From Tillandsia leiboldiana (Eukaryota > Streptophyta > Magnoliopsida > Poales > Bromeliaceae): a DNA stretch of 64,000 nt. The stretch covers positions 27,074,825-27,138,824 of the forward strand of contig CM055069.1 in assembly GCA_029204045.2 (NCBI GenBank). The letters are read 5' to 3'. Under the pieces are notes generated by a model. That model ran no database searches, had not been told where the DNA came from, and worked only from the letters and a program-made list of their open reading frames with translations. The position numbers and the translations under genes are program-made. Below, in pieces: positions 21,416 through 32,538 of the stretch; within the stretch, counting starts at the first letter, position 1; the number at the start of each line of letters is the position of its first letter.

Positions 21416-21736
21416 GCAAATCGTGGATTCGAGGCCCGTGCGAGCGAGGAGAAGCGCAACGCGGAGGTAATGGAAAAAAACGGTTGATGTCGTCTGTGTG
21501 AGTACGTGTATATCACCTTTGTAAGTGTTAATCTTAGTGATTTCACCGTGTTATCGGTTCCCGTGGTTTTTTACTCCTGTGATGGAGTTTTCCACATAAA
21601 ATCTCTGCGTGTTATTTTCATTTCCGCATTGGGGTTTTATTACGCAAAGATTTTTGAGTGTTTATTGTTTACACTATTCACCCCCCTGTAGGTGTTTTTT
21701 CCCCTTTTTAGAATCCATATTATACATAAGCCAACA
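21416..21736 (+). repeat. Copia-1 3' LTR, right end (contig B copy)
   Basis: Corresponds to 7876-8194, with many small indels typical of a low-quality contig end. It ends in CCAACA and abuts the Copia-2 env-like ORF as in contig A. Confidence 0.9.
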
Positions 21737-22496
21737 TCCGATATGCATATTCCATTCGCAACAGTTCGCCACAACCGTTTGTTAAACTTCTCCCTTTCAA
21801 GTAATTGGTCCCTTCATGCTGGAGTTTTATCCCTTGGACTTCTCCAATTAGATGTGGAGTTATTTTGAGCCTTGTCCCTCGAATCGTCGTATAAAACTCC
21901 ATTGGTCGTCTTCATGTCTTGACGCTGCACATGCATGGGTATAGAAGGTCCGTACCAGATGCAAACAATGTCCAAAGTTCAGGAAATTTGCAAATTTGAT
22001 AGAGATCAGCTCTTTCAATTAGATTTCCGAAAGCTGGAGAACGATCTCGAAGAGCTCCAATTTAACGTGTCGTTCCCCAATACACTCTCTGTTCTCAAAA
22101 GCTTTCAGTCGATCTATGTTAATAGACACGTGTTCCTCTGGAGGTGGTGAAATATGTGCCATTGGGTTTTTCAAACTTCAATCCCTCGCGAGTCGTCATC
22201 CGTCGAGCTACTCTTTTTCTTTTCATTGAAAAGGATGTTGGCGGCATTGGAGCTTTGCCTTTCTCCGCAACAGTCGGCGCTGTCTTTGCCTTTGTTGTAC
22301 CAGGGGGTTTTCCTGTTGATGTAGCAGGTGTTGCATCGTCCTTCATTAGTTCATCCCAGTTTACTGATTCCGTTCTGAGTCGTCCACCGAGACATACTCA
22401 CCTTTTCTTTGAGTTTTCTTCGCTCTCTTTAGTTTTGTTTGTTGCTCCTGTGTGTACCATGGCTACAAGAAGCACTATAATCCAAGCAAACACCAT
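21737..22496 (-). pseudogene. Copia-2 env-like ORF (contig B copy)
   Basis: Same gene as 8195-8958. ATG at 22494-22496. The frame is broken by several small indels (near 21765, 22175 and 22370) that are absent from contig A. The predicted intron is at 22526-22907 and the promoter-like repeats at 23042-23145. Confidence 0.8.
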
Positions 22497-22525
22497 CCTT
22501 GCTTGTGCCTTAGTAAATGAGAAAC

Positions 22526-22907
22526 CTGCGAGCAAGAACTCAAGAACACGAAAAATTGTTTAATTTTCAAAAATTAGAAAAATTGTACCCAAACAATCAT
22601 TATCGTGTAGAGAGACTAGGAATCAAGTTAGTTTTGCAAAAAGAATTTTAAAAATAGATCAATTCCATGATTTACAAAATTCTCATTATATGCCATAAAA
22701 CCAAATTTTTAGAAATCGAAACTTAAAAATCCGTTAATCAAGAGAAAACAAGACATATAAACAAAACTAATCTACTCAGAGTTCTTATTTCAAAAGAAAT
22801 TTGATCAAAAACCATCTAGAATTGAATTCGAATCATGATTTTCACTCACGTTTTGAAGAATAATGCAAAAACAGTGAAAAATTTGAGTTTTGATCATAAA
22901 AACTTAC
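22526..22907 (-). other. Predicted env-like 5'-UTR intron, Copia-2 (contig B copy)
   Basis: Donor GTAAGT (22902-22907) and acceptor CAG (22526-22528) as in contig A, 382 nt. Confidence 0.6.
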
Positions 22908-23026
22908 TTGAATTCGAAGAACTTGAGTTAGAAGGGCTCCAAATAGATTGTTTTCAAGTGAGAGAAACTCTGGAGACTTGGGAATAAAAGTTTGTTGTAA
23001 AAAGAAATCAAATGCCCTTTTGTTTC

Positions 23027-23150
23027 ATATAAACCCTAACCGCGGTCCGGATCGGCTCAAGAATCCAGTCCGGATCGGCTACCCGCAGACAATTACTGCG
23101 TTCGGGATCCGGAACAGATTTTCCAGTCCGGATCGGCTCCAACTTTTTCT
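23027..23150 (-). promoter_or_regulatory. Putative internal env-like promoter, Copia-2 (contig B copy)
   Basis: The same four CCGG-centred repeats and TATA box as 9487-9610; the conserved spacer block follows at 23577-23705. Confidence 0.6.
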
Positions 23151-24059
23151 TCAGAAAAATTTAGAAAAATTCCAGAAATCCAGAAAAAGATTGTAAGCAC
23201 TTTTGTATGTCAACTTTAAACAAAAATCATCGTTTCATGTTAAAAGAAATAGATTATGCTAAATCTATCAATAATATCCAAGTAATGAAACGAAAATTTA
23301 TAAAAATTAAATCCTTTAAAGTTGAACAAGTTCAAAAACATCAATCACGATCTTATGAGTAATGTGTTTATCAAATCATCAATTTGGTAAAGAAAATGAA
23401 GCACAAAGATCGATAGATGTTTGAAATCCCAAATAGATTAGATAATATATCTAGTCAATTTATTGTAAGGAGTGGCTCTTTGAGCATCTTTCAATAAAAT
23501 TCCCACCTTATACCAACTTTGGAATTCGACAGAGTCAAGTATTCCAAAAAGCATTTATCTAATCATCAAAAAAAAATCATGCTTTGTATACATGTGGTAG
23601 CTGCACACAGTACTCGGACGACCGAGGTGGTAGCTGTTTCCTCCATGTGGTGGTAGTTTTCACACTCCTCATTGGGATGTAACTCTTTTCACATCTTTTG
23701 AGCATAAACATTTTGATAAACTCCCCCTCAATTGGCTATCAATTATTTAAGATATGAGGTATTCAATCAAAAATTGATCTCGAGTTCATACTTGACTCAA
23801 TTGTCAAATAAGATAAAAACTATACCAAGAGATCATTTGAGAGAGAAATTGACTTTGATCAATTAAAGATGACTTAATTGATATAAATGATCATTGCATC
23901 AAATGAATTATCATGATATCCAAACCATAATAAATTTCTAAATATATGAAAGGATGCAGTTTAAAGTCAATAACATATGCTCAATTAATGTTCTATGTAC
24001 AAGCATAGATAAGGAACAAAAACACAAACAAAACCTAACCTAAGCAATGGTTTCAAAAA

Positions 24060-25845
24060 GTGTTATTTCAAAGAAAGCATTCCAATTGCTTTACGCAAAT
24101 GGATAAACCGTTTTTGATCCAAATGTTTTGTTAAAATGTCAGCTAATTGATCTTCAGTTGAAATGTAGGAAATTTGAAGAATACTTGATTCAACTAGCTC
24201 TCTTAGAAAATGATATCTAAGTTCAATGTGTTTTTGTTCTCGAGTGCAACACAGGGTTTTTAGAAATATTTATAGCACTAGTGTTGTCACAAAGAATAGT
24301 TACCAAAGACGCAGAAATTGGAAGTCGCTCAACACGCTTTTCATCCAAATGAGTTGGGTTGAACAACTACCTGCTGAAATATATTCCGCTTCGGCAGTCG
24401 AGAGTGCAATGCAGTTTTGCTTTTTACTATGCCATGCAACAAGACAATGGCCAAGATAAAAACATGCACCACTCGTACTCTTCCGATCATCCACTGATCC
24501 TACCCAATCGGCATCTGAGTATCCTATTATGTCGAGAGTTGTGCCCATAGGATACCAAATTCCGAAATTCAATGTTCCTTTGACGTACCGGATGATCTTT
24601 TCACCGCTTTCAGGTGAACCTCCTTTGGTGTTGATTGATATCTCGCGCAAATCCCAACACTAAAGGATATATCCGGGCGACTAGCCGTGAGATAGAGTAG
24701 ACTTCCAATCATGCTGTGATAAAGCTTCTCGTCTACACTTTCACTAAGAGATTCACTTCCTAATCCCTTGTTGCTAGTTCCCATTGGAGTCGGAAAGTCT
24801 TTAGAATTTTCTAATCCGAACTTCTTAACCAACTCCTTTGCATACTTGGATTGGCACGATGGATGCCTTCTTCATTTTGTTTCACTTGCAATCCAAGAAA
24901 ATATGTTAGCTCGCCCATCATGGACATCTCAAATTCGCTTTCCATGGTTACAGCGAATTTAGAAGCATCATTGTCCCTTGTTGCACCAAATACAATGTCA
25001 TCGACATAGATTTGTGCGACAATAAAGTTATCCTGATAATGCTTCACAAAGAGAGTCCGATCCGCTCCCCCTCGAGTGTAGCCCTTTTCCAAAAGGTGCT
25101 TTGTCAACCTTTCGTACCATGCTCGCGGTGCTTGTTTTAGACCGTAAAGAGCCTTTTTCAAACGAAAAATATGATTAGGTAGTTTATGGTCAATGAAACC
25201 TTTCTGTTGAGCCACATAAACTTCCTCATTTAAAAACCCATTTAAAAAGGCGTTCTTAACGTCCATTTGAAAAAGTTTGATTTTAAAATGACAAGCAATC
25301 GCAAAGAGGATGCGAGTTGACTCGAGACGAGCTACCGGGGCGAACGTCTCATCAAAGTCTATACCTTCAATTTGTGAATAGCCCTGAGCAACTAGGCGTG
25401 CTTTGTTCCTAATAATGGTACCATCCTCGTTTTTCTTGTTCTTGAAAATCCACTTAGTACCAATTACGTTGTGTTGCTTCGGTAGCTTCGTTAGTTCCCA
25501 GACTTTGTTTCTTTCGAATTGATGGAGCTCTTCCTGCATTGCTTCAATCCAGTAATCATCCTGAAGAGCTTCATCGACGTTCTTTGGTTCCATCATGGAG
25601 ACGTAACATGCGACTCCACAAACCAACTGTCTCCGAGTCCTGACTCCTTCTTGTGGGTCTCCAATAATATTCGATTCTGGATGATCCTTGGGGATATGTA
25701 GCGTTTGAGGTAACGGAACGCTCGGAGGTACATGTGATGATTCCTGCATATCAGATAAACTAGAAGAACAATTAGATGCATCAGCATTATCGGAAGAATT
25801 ATTATGAGAAGATGCATTTACAGGAGTATCATCATCAAGAGACAT
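24060..25845 (-). pseudogene. Copia-2 reverse transcriptase and RNase H (contig B copy)
   Basis: Pieces 24811-25845, 24569-24832 and 24300-24650 are the same RT-RNase H as 10526-12309. The shared frameshift lies near 24850-24870. Extra breaks near 24230, 24317 and 24598 are private to this copy. The catalytic box is YVDD here, so the YVDG of contig A is either an allele or an error. Confidence 0.9.
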
Positions 25846-25856
25846 ATCAGGGGTAG

Positions 25857-26532
25857 TGTAATATCATAGATTTTGTAACACTTAATACCTCCTGCTAATA
25901 AAGTTTCCGTTTAATGTAATTAACGTAAGGGTTTATTTAAGTCATTAATTCGGAGGTGCTGGTATTTTTCTGCGATAAACATCAGAAAACGGAGAATGGC
26001 AGTGCGATCGGATCCGGATTCCGACTTACGAACTCCCGGAAAGGGGTAGAAAGTGATCGCAATGGCCAGGGGTGCATCAAAATCTGCGTAAGTGATTTGG
26101 CACGCTTTCGGAGGAAAAAGATAGAATTATCTTTAAGGAATTATCCTGAAGAATCTAATTTGAGAATTAATTAATTAAGGAATTAATTAATTGGGAAATT
26201 TAAATACCCAAAGTGGTTATTGTCGTACGAAAAGATATTTCGTTATCTTCTCCCGAAAGAAAGAAACACGAAACCCTAACCGAAGGAAACAAGAAGAAAG
26301 GCGAAACCCTAATCGAAAGAGAACGGTGGAGAAGAAGGTGAAAGCTAAAGGATCCAAACCCTCCCGACGAACGCGCCAAAACCGGGAGCGAGAACGGATA
26401 GCCGTCTCCTACGATTAGAGGTAAACTAATTTTATTTTGTGTAGTTTCGCTCGGTTTTTGGGTATCGGTCTTTCATGAAGTCTAGGAGTAGCCGTTTGCT
26501 ACCCAACGTGTCGCGCCGCGAAGCCCTAAGGC
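25857..26532 (+). repeat. Gypsy-2 5' LTR, first part (contig B copy)
   Basis: Preceded by the GGTAG duplication (25852-25856). It ends in AAGGC (26528-26532), the left target duplication of Copia-3. It is continued after Copia-3 at 37341. Confidence 0.93.
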
Positions 26533-27871
26533 TGTTGGGTTATATGTAATAAGGATCTAAATAGGGGAAAAAACACCTAGAGGGGGGTGAATAGGTGTAA
26601 ACGTATAAACACTCAAAAATCGTTGCGATAAAAACCCAATGCGGAAATAAAAATAACTCGCAAGATTTTTACGTGGAAAACTCCATCACCGGAGTAAAAA
26701 ACCACGGGACCGATAACACGGCAGAAATCCACTAGAATTAAAACACGTACAAGGTGATTTACCGTACACACTTACGACTCAACCTTTTCCATACGCTCCT
26801 AGAGGATCTTCTCCGCTCGCTCCGCGACGCTTCTCGAATCCACGATCTGCGCCCAACGCCGAATCCACGGCGTCCAACGTCGAATCCACGACGTCCGACC
26901 GAATCCACGGTCTTCACCCAATAGCACCCTTCGAATCCACGAACGTGCCTCGCTCCGAATCCACGAGAGCGGTTGAACCTTGAATCCACAAGGACACGCG
27001 AATCCACGCGCCGATTTTTGGGGTAAATCGTTGTTTTTGGTGGTGATGATCCGCCGAATACTTAGATCAAAGATAGATCGGAAATACCATCTAAGTATTC
27101 ATTAGTTTGATTCAACTCAAGATGTGAGTATGAAAACCTAGAATCAAACTAATCAATATAGATGAAGAAACATAGAGTATTCTCTAATGATTTCCTTTCT
27201 TCTCTATATGTGGATCTAGAGCCGTATAAGATGATATATGAAAATGACGGCTATTTGGATTAACCCTAGAAAAAGAGTCATAGGGTCTATTTATAGGTTA
27301 GAAACCCTAGGAAGGAGATAAGAATCAAAAACCTAACATTTCTGGAAATTTTACGGACGGCGATCCGGATCGGATTAGCTGTGATCCGGATCGTCGTAAC
27401 GAGTCAGGCAATTCCAGAAAAACGAAGGTTCGGGATCCGGATCGAAGTGCTTGATCCGGATCGTTCATACAGTTCACCAAACATCAACGTTCGGGATCCG
27501 GATTGCGAAGCCTGATCCGGATCGTTCAAGGAAGATGGTAAACTCAGTGTTCGGGATCCGGATCAAGAGAGGCTACGATCCGGATTGAACTGGTGTATGA
27601 ACGAACCACCTTCGGGATCCGGATCGAACAACCTGATCCGGATCCTGAACATGTCCCAAGTCCAGTTTTTGATTTTTATGCAATGAAAGATTCTTCCAAG
27701 TGTTTCTACACTACAAGAAGTATTCGGATCACACAAAATCTTTAGTTAAACATACCTGATCCTTTTGAATTCTTCTTTCTTGAGATTGAGTTAAATGATC
27801 CAACTTTCTTCACCTTCAATCTTCAAGACTTGAGACTTTCACGAAACTACGCCAACTCAAATTCCGTAACA
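26533..27871 (-). repeat. Copia-3 3' LTR (contig B copy)
   Basis: Corresponds to 13001-14341. It differs from contig A by several C/T substitutions (for example in the GTGGATTCG repeats) as well as indels, which fits two haplotypes better than pure sequencing error. Confidence 0.93.
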
Positions 27872-28621
27872 ATCTCCCCCTTTGGCGGTTTCGTGACAAA
27901 ACACAGATCCACTAAAGAAAATTCAAAAAGATATTTTTGTTGCTATCACCATACAACAAAAATTTACAATGGAGATCCAAAATTTAAAAACATGAGATAA
28001 ACTCCTAAAACAGACTCTAGACTTAGACATCTGTACTCTCTGCACAAAGAAATCATTCTTGACAAAAAGAGATCGTTAGATACCTCAAGAATATTTAGCA
28101 TTCAAAACCTAGTACAGAGATAGAGTTTATCTGATCATCATGACATTTGAGAATTCAGATATGTAAGAGAATCATAGTCAAAAACCAACATATCTTCTAT
28201 GCAATCAAAAACCAAATGTCATAAAGTGTTAGTCCAACATCAACTTGTTAGTCATATTACATGCCCAAATAGTTAGTCGAATAGTTAGTAGAGACATGCA
28301 AACAATCACAAGATAAAAACCAAAGTTGAAGTGATACTTACCTTGATGTATACAAAATTTTCACATCAGCATTGTTCATCATTGTACCTTGATGCAGTCA
28401 TCATTGTTCATCATTGTACCTTGATGTATACAAAATTTTCACATTATCATTGTTCAAGTTCTCTAAACTCTCTCCCCTTTTTGTCACAAACAAAGCCAAA
28501 ATTACCAAAAATTGAAGGAGAGTTAAAAATTTCAAAAAATGTTCCGAAATGTGAGAACTAGAACTAAGAGTAAGTCCTAAAAACTGAAAACCTGCACAAA
28601 AAGATTAGAAAGAAGGTTAAG

Positions 28622-29212
28622 TCAGTCAGAATCCGAACTGGGATTGGTACAATCCAACTTCTTCAAAATCGCTTGAAGCATTTTTGACATTCTGGAGACC
28701 TTTCTTTTCATCTTATGTTGCTCAGAGATAATCTGTTTGAGATTTGTAGACACGCTGTCTTGTTCAGCAGACGATCTTCGCTGTTCTTGTCGAAGTGAGG
28801 ACCCTACATTCGCTTTTGCTGTGGTCTCCAGGACGTTGAAGGGATGTAGTATAGAACCAGACGTGCATCTTGACCTTCAATCCATGGAGATTCTCTAGTG
28901 AGAGAGCGAGCTCGGTGAGGGGTCTATCAATCTGAATTCCAGTTCCCTCGGAATCTTTCGCCTAGTGTACTGCGTGGTTGTTGAGACGATCTCATCAGCT
29001 TCTTGTTCTTCAAGTACAACCTATTCTTCTTTGTCAATAGCTTTTTGTGCTTGTTCACAAATCTCTTCCCAGTCTTCTTCATCTGATTCTGAATCAATTT
29101 GATAGACTTTCTTTGTCTCTTCTTGATTTGAGTCATCTTGTTCTCTTTTTATATAAGACCCACTCGGTCCTACCATTGCTACCAAAAGGAAGATTATCCA
29201 GGCGAATGCCAT
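28622..29212 (-). pseudogene. Copia-3 env-like ORF (contig B copy)
   Basis: Same gene as 15098-15694, starting MAFAWIIFLLVAMV at 29212. Indels near 28640, 28822-28870, 28916, 28955 and 29023 break the frame in this copy only. Predicted intron 29241-29630, TATA box 29746-29755, repeats 29763-29925. Confidence 0.8.
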
Positions 29213-29240
29213 TGGTGCAAGTGCTTAAAAGTTTAAAATC

Positions 29241-29630
29241 CTGTGAACAATAACTCAAAAACACATGAAAAATTGTTTAATTTTCAAAAAATTTGAAAAA
29301 AAAATGTACCCAAACAATCATAATCATGTAGAGAGACTAAGAATCAAATTAGTTTTGCAAAAGGACTTTTAAAAATAGATCAATTGCAAGATTTTCGAAA
29401 ATCCTTATTATATGCCCTAAAACCGAAATTTTAGAAATCGAAGCCTAAAAAATCCGTTAATCAGGAGAATACCTAGCATATAATCAAAACTAATCTACCC
29501 AGAGTTCTTATTTCAAAAGAAATTTGATCAAAAACCATCCAACAAACAAAATTGATCCAAGAATTTCATCACGTTGAGGAGGAATAGAGAAAAACGGTGA
29601 AAAAACCGAGATTTGATCAATAAAACTTAC
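29241..29630 (-). other. Predicted env-like 5'-UTR intron, Copia-3 (contig B copy)
   Basis: Donor GTAAGT at 29625-29630 and acceptor CACAG ending at 29241. Sites are identical to contig A. Confidence 0.6.
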
Positions 29631-29745
29631 TTGGAGTTGAAGAACTTGAGTTTGAAAAGCTTCCAAGAGAGGGTGAAATCTAGGGAGAGAAGCTCTGGAA
29701 ACTTTGGAACAAAAGATTGGAGTAAAGAAATCAAAACCCTTTGTT

Positions 29746-29925
29746 CTTTATAAAACCCTAGCTGCGATCCGGATCAGTTCATGATTGCGATCCGGATCGG
29801 CTACCCGCAGTGAGAAACTGCGTTCGGGATCCGGATCGGCAGGTCCCAATCCGGATCGTCAGCCCGCAGAAGAATATCTGCGTTCGGGATCCGGATCATC
29901 TTGCCCGATCCGGATCGGCTACAAC
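29746..29925 (-). promoter_or_regulatory. Putative internal env-like promoter, Copia-3 (contig B copy)
   Basis: The same six palindromic repeats and TATAAA box as 16227-16410. The conserved spacer block follows at 30360-30489. Confidence 0.6.
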
Positions 29926-30850
29926 TTTTTCTTTAGAAAATTTCAGAGAAATTCAAGAAAAAACCAGAAAAAGATTGTAAGCACAAATGTGTATCACTTT
30001 AAACAGAAATCATCGTTTCATACAACAAGAATTAGATTATGCCAAATCTATCAATAATATCCAAAAATGAAACGAGAATTTACAAAAATTAAATCCCTTA
30101 AAGTTGAACACCTTCATTACATCTAACTTGAATCTTATGAGTAATGCCTTTATCAAATCATCAATTCAGTAAGAAAATGAAATACAAAGATCAATAGATG
30201 TTTGAAATCCCAAATATAGTAGATAATGTATCTAGACAATCTGTTGAAGAGAGTGGCTCTTTGAGCATCTTTCTTTAAAAAACCCACCTTATACCAACCT
30301 TGAAAGTTGACGAGTCAAGTATTTCAACATGCATTTTACTTAATCAAAATTTGAACAACCATGCTTGGTATACATGGGGTAGCTGCACACAATACTCGGA
30401 CGACCGAGGTGGTAGCTCTTTTCCTTCATGTGGTGGTAGTTTTCACCACTCCTCATTGGGATGTAACTCTTTCCACATCTTTTGAGCATTTTACATTTCT
30501 TTGACTCCCTCTCAATTGGCTATCATTATTTAGATATAAAGTAATTCAACCAAACATTGATCTCGATTCATACTCGACCTAAACAGTTCAAATAGGATAA
30601 TGACTATACCAAGAGATCATTGAGAGAGAGAATTGACTTTGATCACTCAAAAGAGATTTAATACATAAATGATCATTGCAATAGTGAAATATTATGATGG
30701 CGAAAGCATAATAATTTCTAAATGTGCGAAAAGATGCAATTAAAGTCAATTATGATCTATGCTCAATTAATGTCCTATGTACAGACATTGATAATGAACA
30801 CAAACAAAACAAGACAAAACCTATCCTAAGCAAAGGTTTCAAAAATAAGT

Positions 30851-32538
30851 TTATTCAAGGAAAGCATTCCAATTGCTTTTCCGCAAATGAATAAACGTTT
30901 TTGATCCAAAGGTTTTGTTAGAATGTCAGCTAATTGATCCTCAGTTGAAATATATGAAGTGAAGAGGTATTTGATTCAACTAGCTCTCTAAGAAAATGAT
31001 ATCTAAGTTCAATATGTTTTGTTCTAGAGTGCAACACAGGGTTTTTAGAAATGGTTGATTGCACTTGTGTTGTCCAAAGAATTGTTACCGAAGAGATGCT
31101 GAAATCCGGAAGTCGCTTAATACGCTTTCATCCAAATGAGTTGAGTTGAGCAACTTCCAGCTGAAATGTATTCCGCTTCGGCAGTCGAGAGTGCTATGCA
31201 ATTCTGCTTTTACTGTGCCATGGCAACAAGGCAATGGCCGAGATAGAAGCATGCACCACTCGTGCTTTTCCGATCATCCACTGATCCTGCCCAATCGGCA
31301 TCTGAGGTATCCAACAATATCCAAACTTGTTCCATAGGATACCAAATTCCGAAATTAATTGATCCTTTGATATACCGGATGATCCTTTTCACCGCTTTCA
31401 GGTGAACTCCTTTGGTGCGATTGATATCTCGCGCAGATCCCAACACCAAAAGATATATCCGGGCGACTAGCCGTGAGGTAAAGTAGACTTCCAATCATAC
31501 TTCGATACAGTTTCTCGTCTACATTCTCACTTTGTGATTCAGCTTCCAAGTCCCTTGTGGCTAGTTCCCATTGGAGTCGGAAAAATCCTTTCGAATTTTC
31601 AAGATCAAACTTTTTAAACCAACTCCATTGCATACTTGGATTGACTCAAGTGAATACCTTCATCATTTTGTTTAATTTGCAATCCAAGGAAATAAGTCAA
31701 TTCGCCCATCATGGACATCTCAAATTCGCTTTCCATGGTCTCCGCGAATTTAGAAGCATCATTATCTCTTGTTGCGCCAAATACAATGTCATCGACATAG
31801 ATTTGTGCTACAATGAAATTGTTTTGATAATGCTTCACAAAGAGAGTCCTATCAGCTCCCCCTCGAGTGTAGCCCTTCTCCAAAAGGTGCTTTGTCAACC
31901 TTTCGTACCATGCTCGCGGTGCTTGTTTCAGACCGTAAAGAGCCTTTTTCAAACGAAAAACATGGTTAGGTTGTTTATGGTCTACAAAACCTTTCGGTTG
32001 AGCCACATAAACTTCCTCATTTAAAAACCCATTTAGAAATGCGCTCTTAACGTCCATTTGAAATAATTTGATTTTAAAATGACAAGCAATAGCAAACAGT
32101 ATACGAATGGACTCGAGTCTAGCTACAGGGGCGAATGTTTCGTCAAAGTCTATACCTTCTACTTGAGAGTAGCCTTGAGCAACTAATCGTGCCTTGTTCC
32201 TGATGATAGTACCATCCTCATTTTTCTTGTTCTTGAAGATCCATTTGGTACCTATCACATTGTGTTGCTGTGGAGGCTTCGTAATTCCCAGACTTTGTTT
32301 CGCTCAAATTGATGGAGCTCTTCCTGCATTGCTTTAATCCAGTAGTCTCCTGAAGAGCTTCATCTATGTTCTTTGGTTCGATTAAAGATACGTAGCAAGC
32401 GAATCCACAAACCAACTGCCTCCGAATTCTAACTCCTTCTTGTGGATCTCCAATAATATTCGATTCCGGATGATCCTTGGAGATTCGTAGCGTTTGTTGA
32501 AACGGAGTACTCGGAGATATATGAGATGATTCCTGCAC
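30851..32538 (-). pseudogene. Copia-3 RT-RNase H (contig B copy, frameshifted)
   Basis: Pieces 31614-32258, 31355-31633 and 31210-31494 are the same protein as 17335-19161. The many single-base indels between 30360 and 31620, and near 32282 and 32347, are absent from contig A. YVDD is intact in the 31614-32258 piece. Confidence 0.9.

Larger units (their letters stand above)
21737..25856 (-). mobile_element. Copia-2, 3' half (contig B copy)
   Basis: Repeats 8195-12320. It shares with contig A the 1-nt frameshift in RT, the Gypsy-2 insertion point and the junction with Copia-1, so these are real features of the locus. Confidence 0.92.
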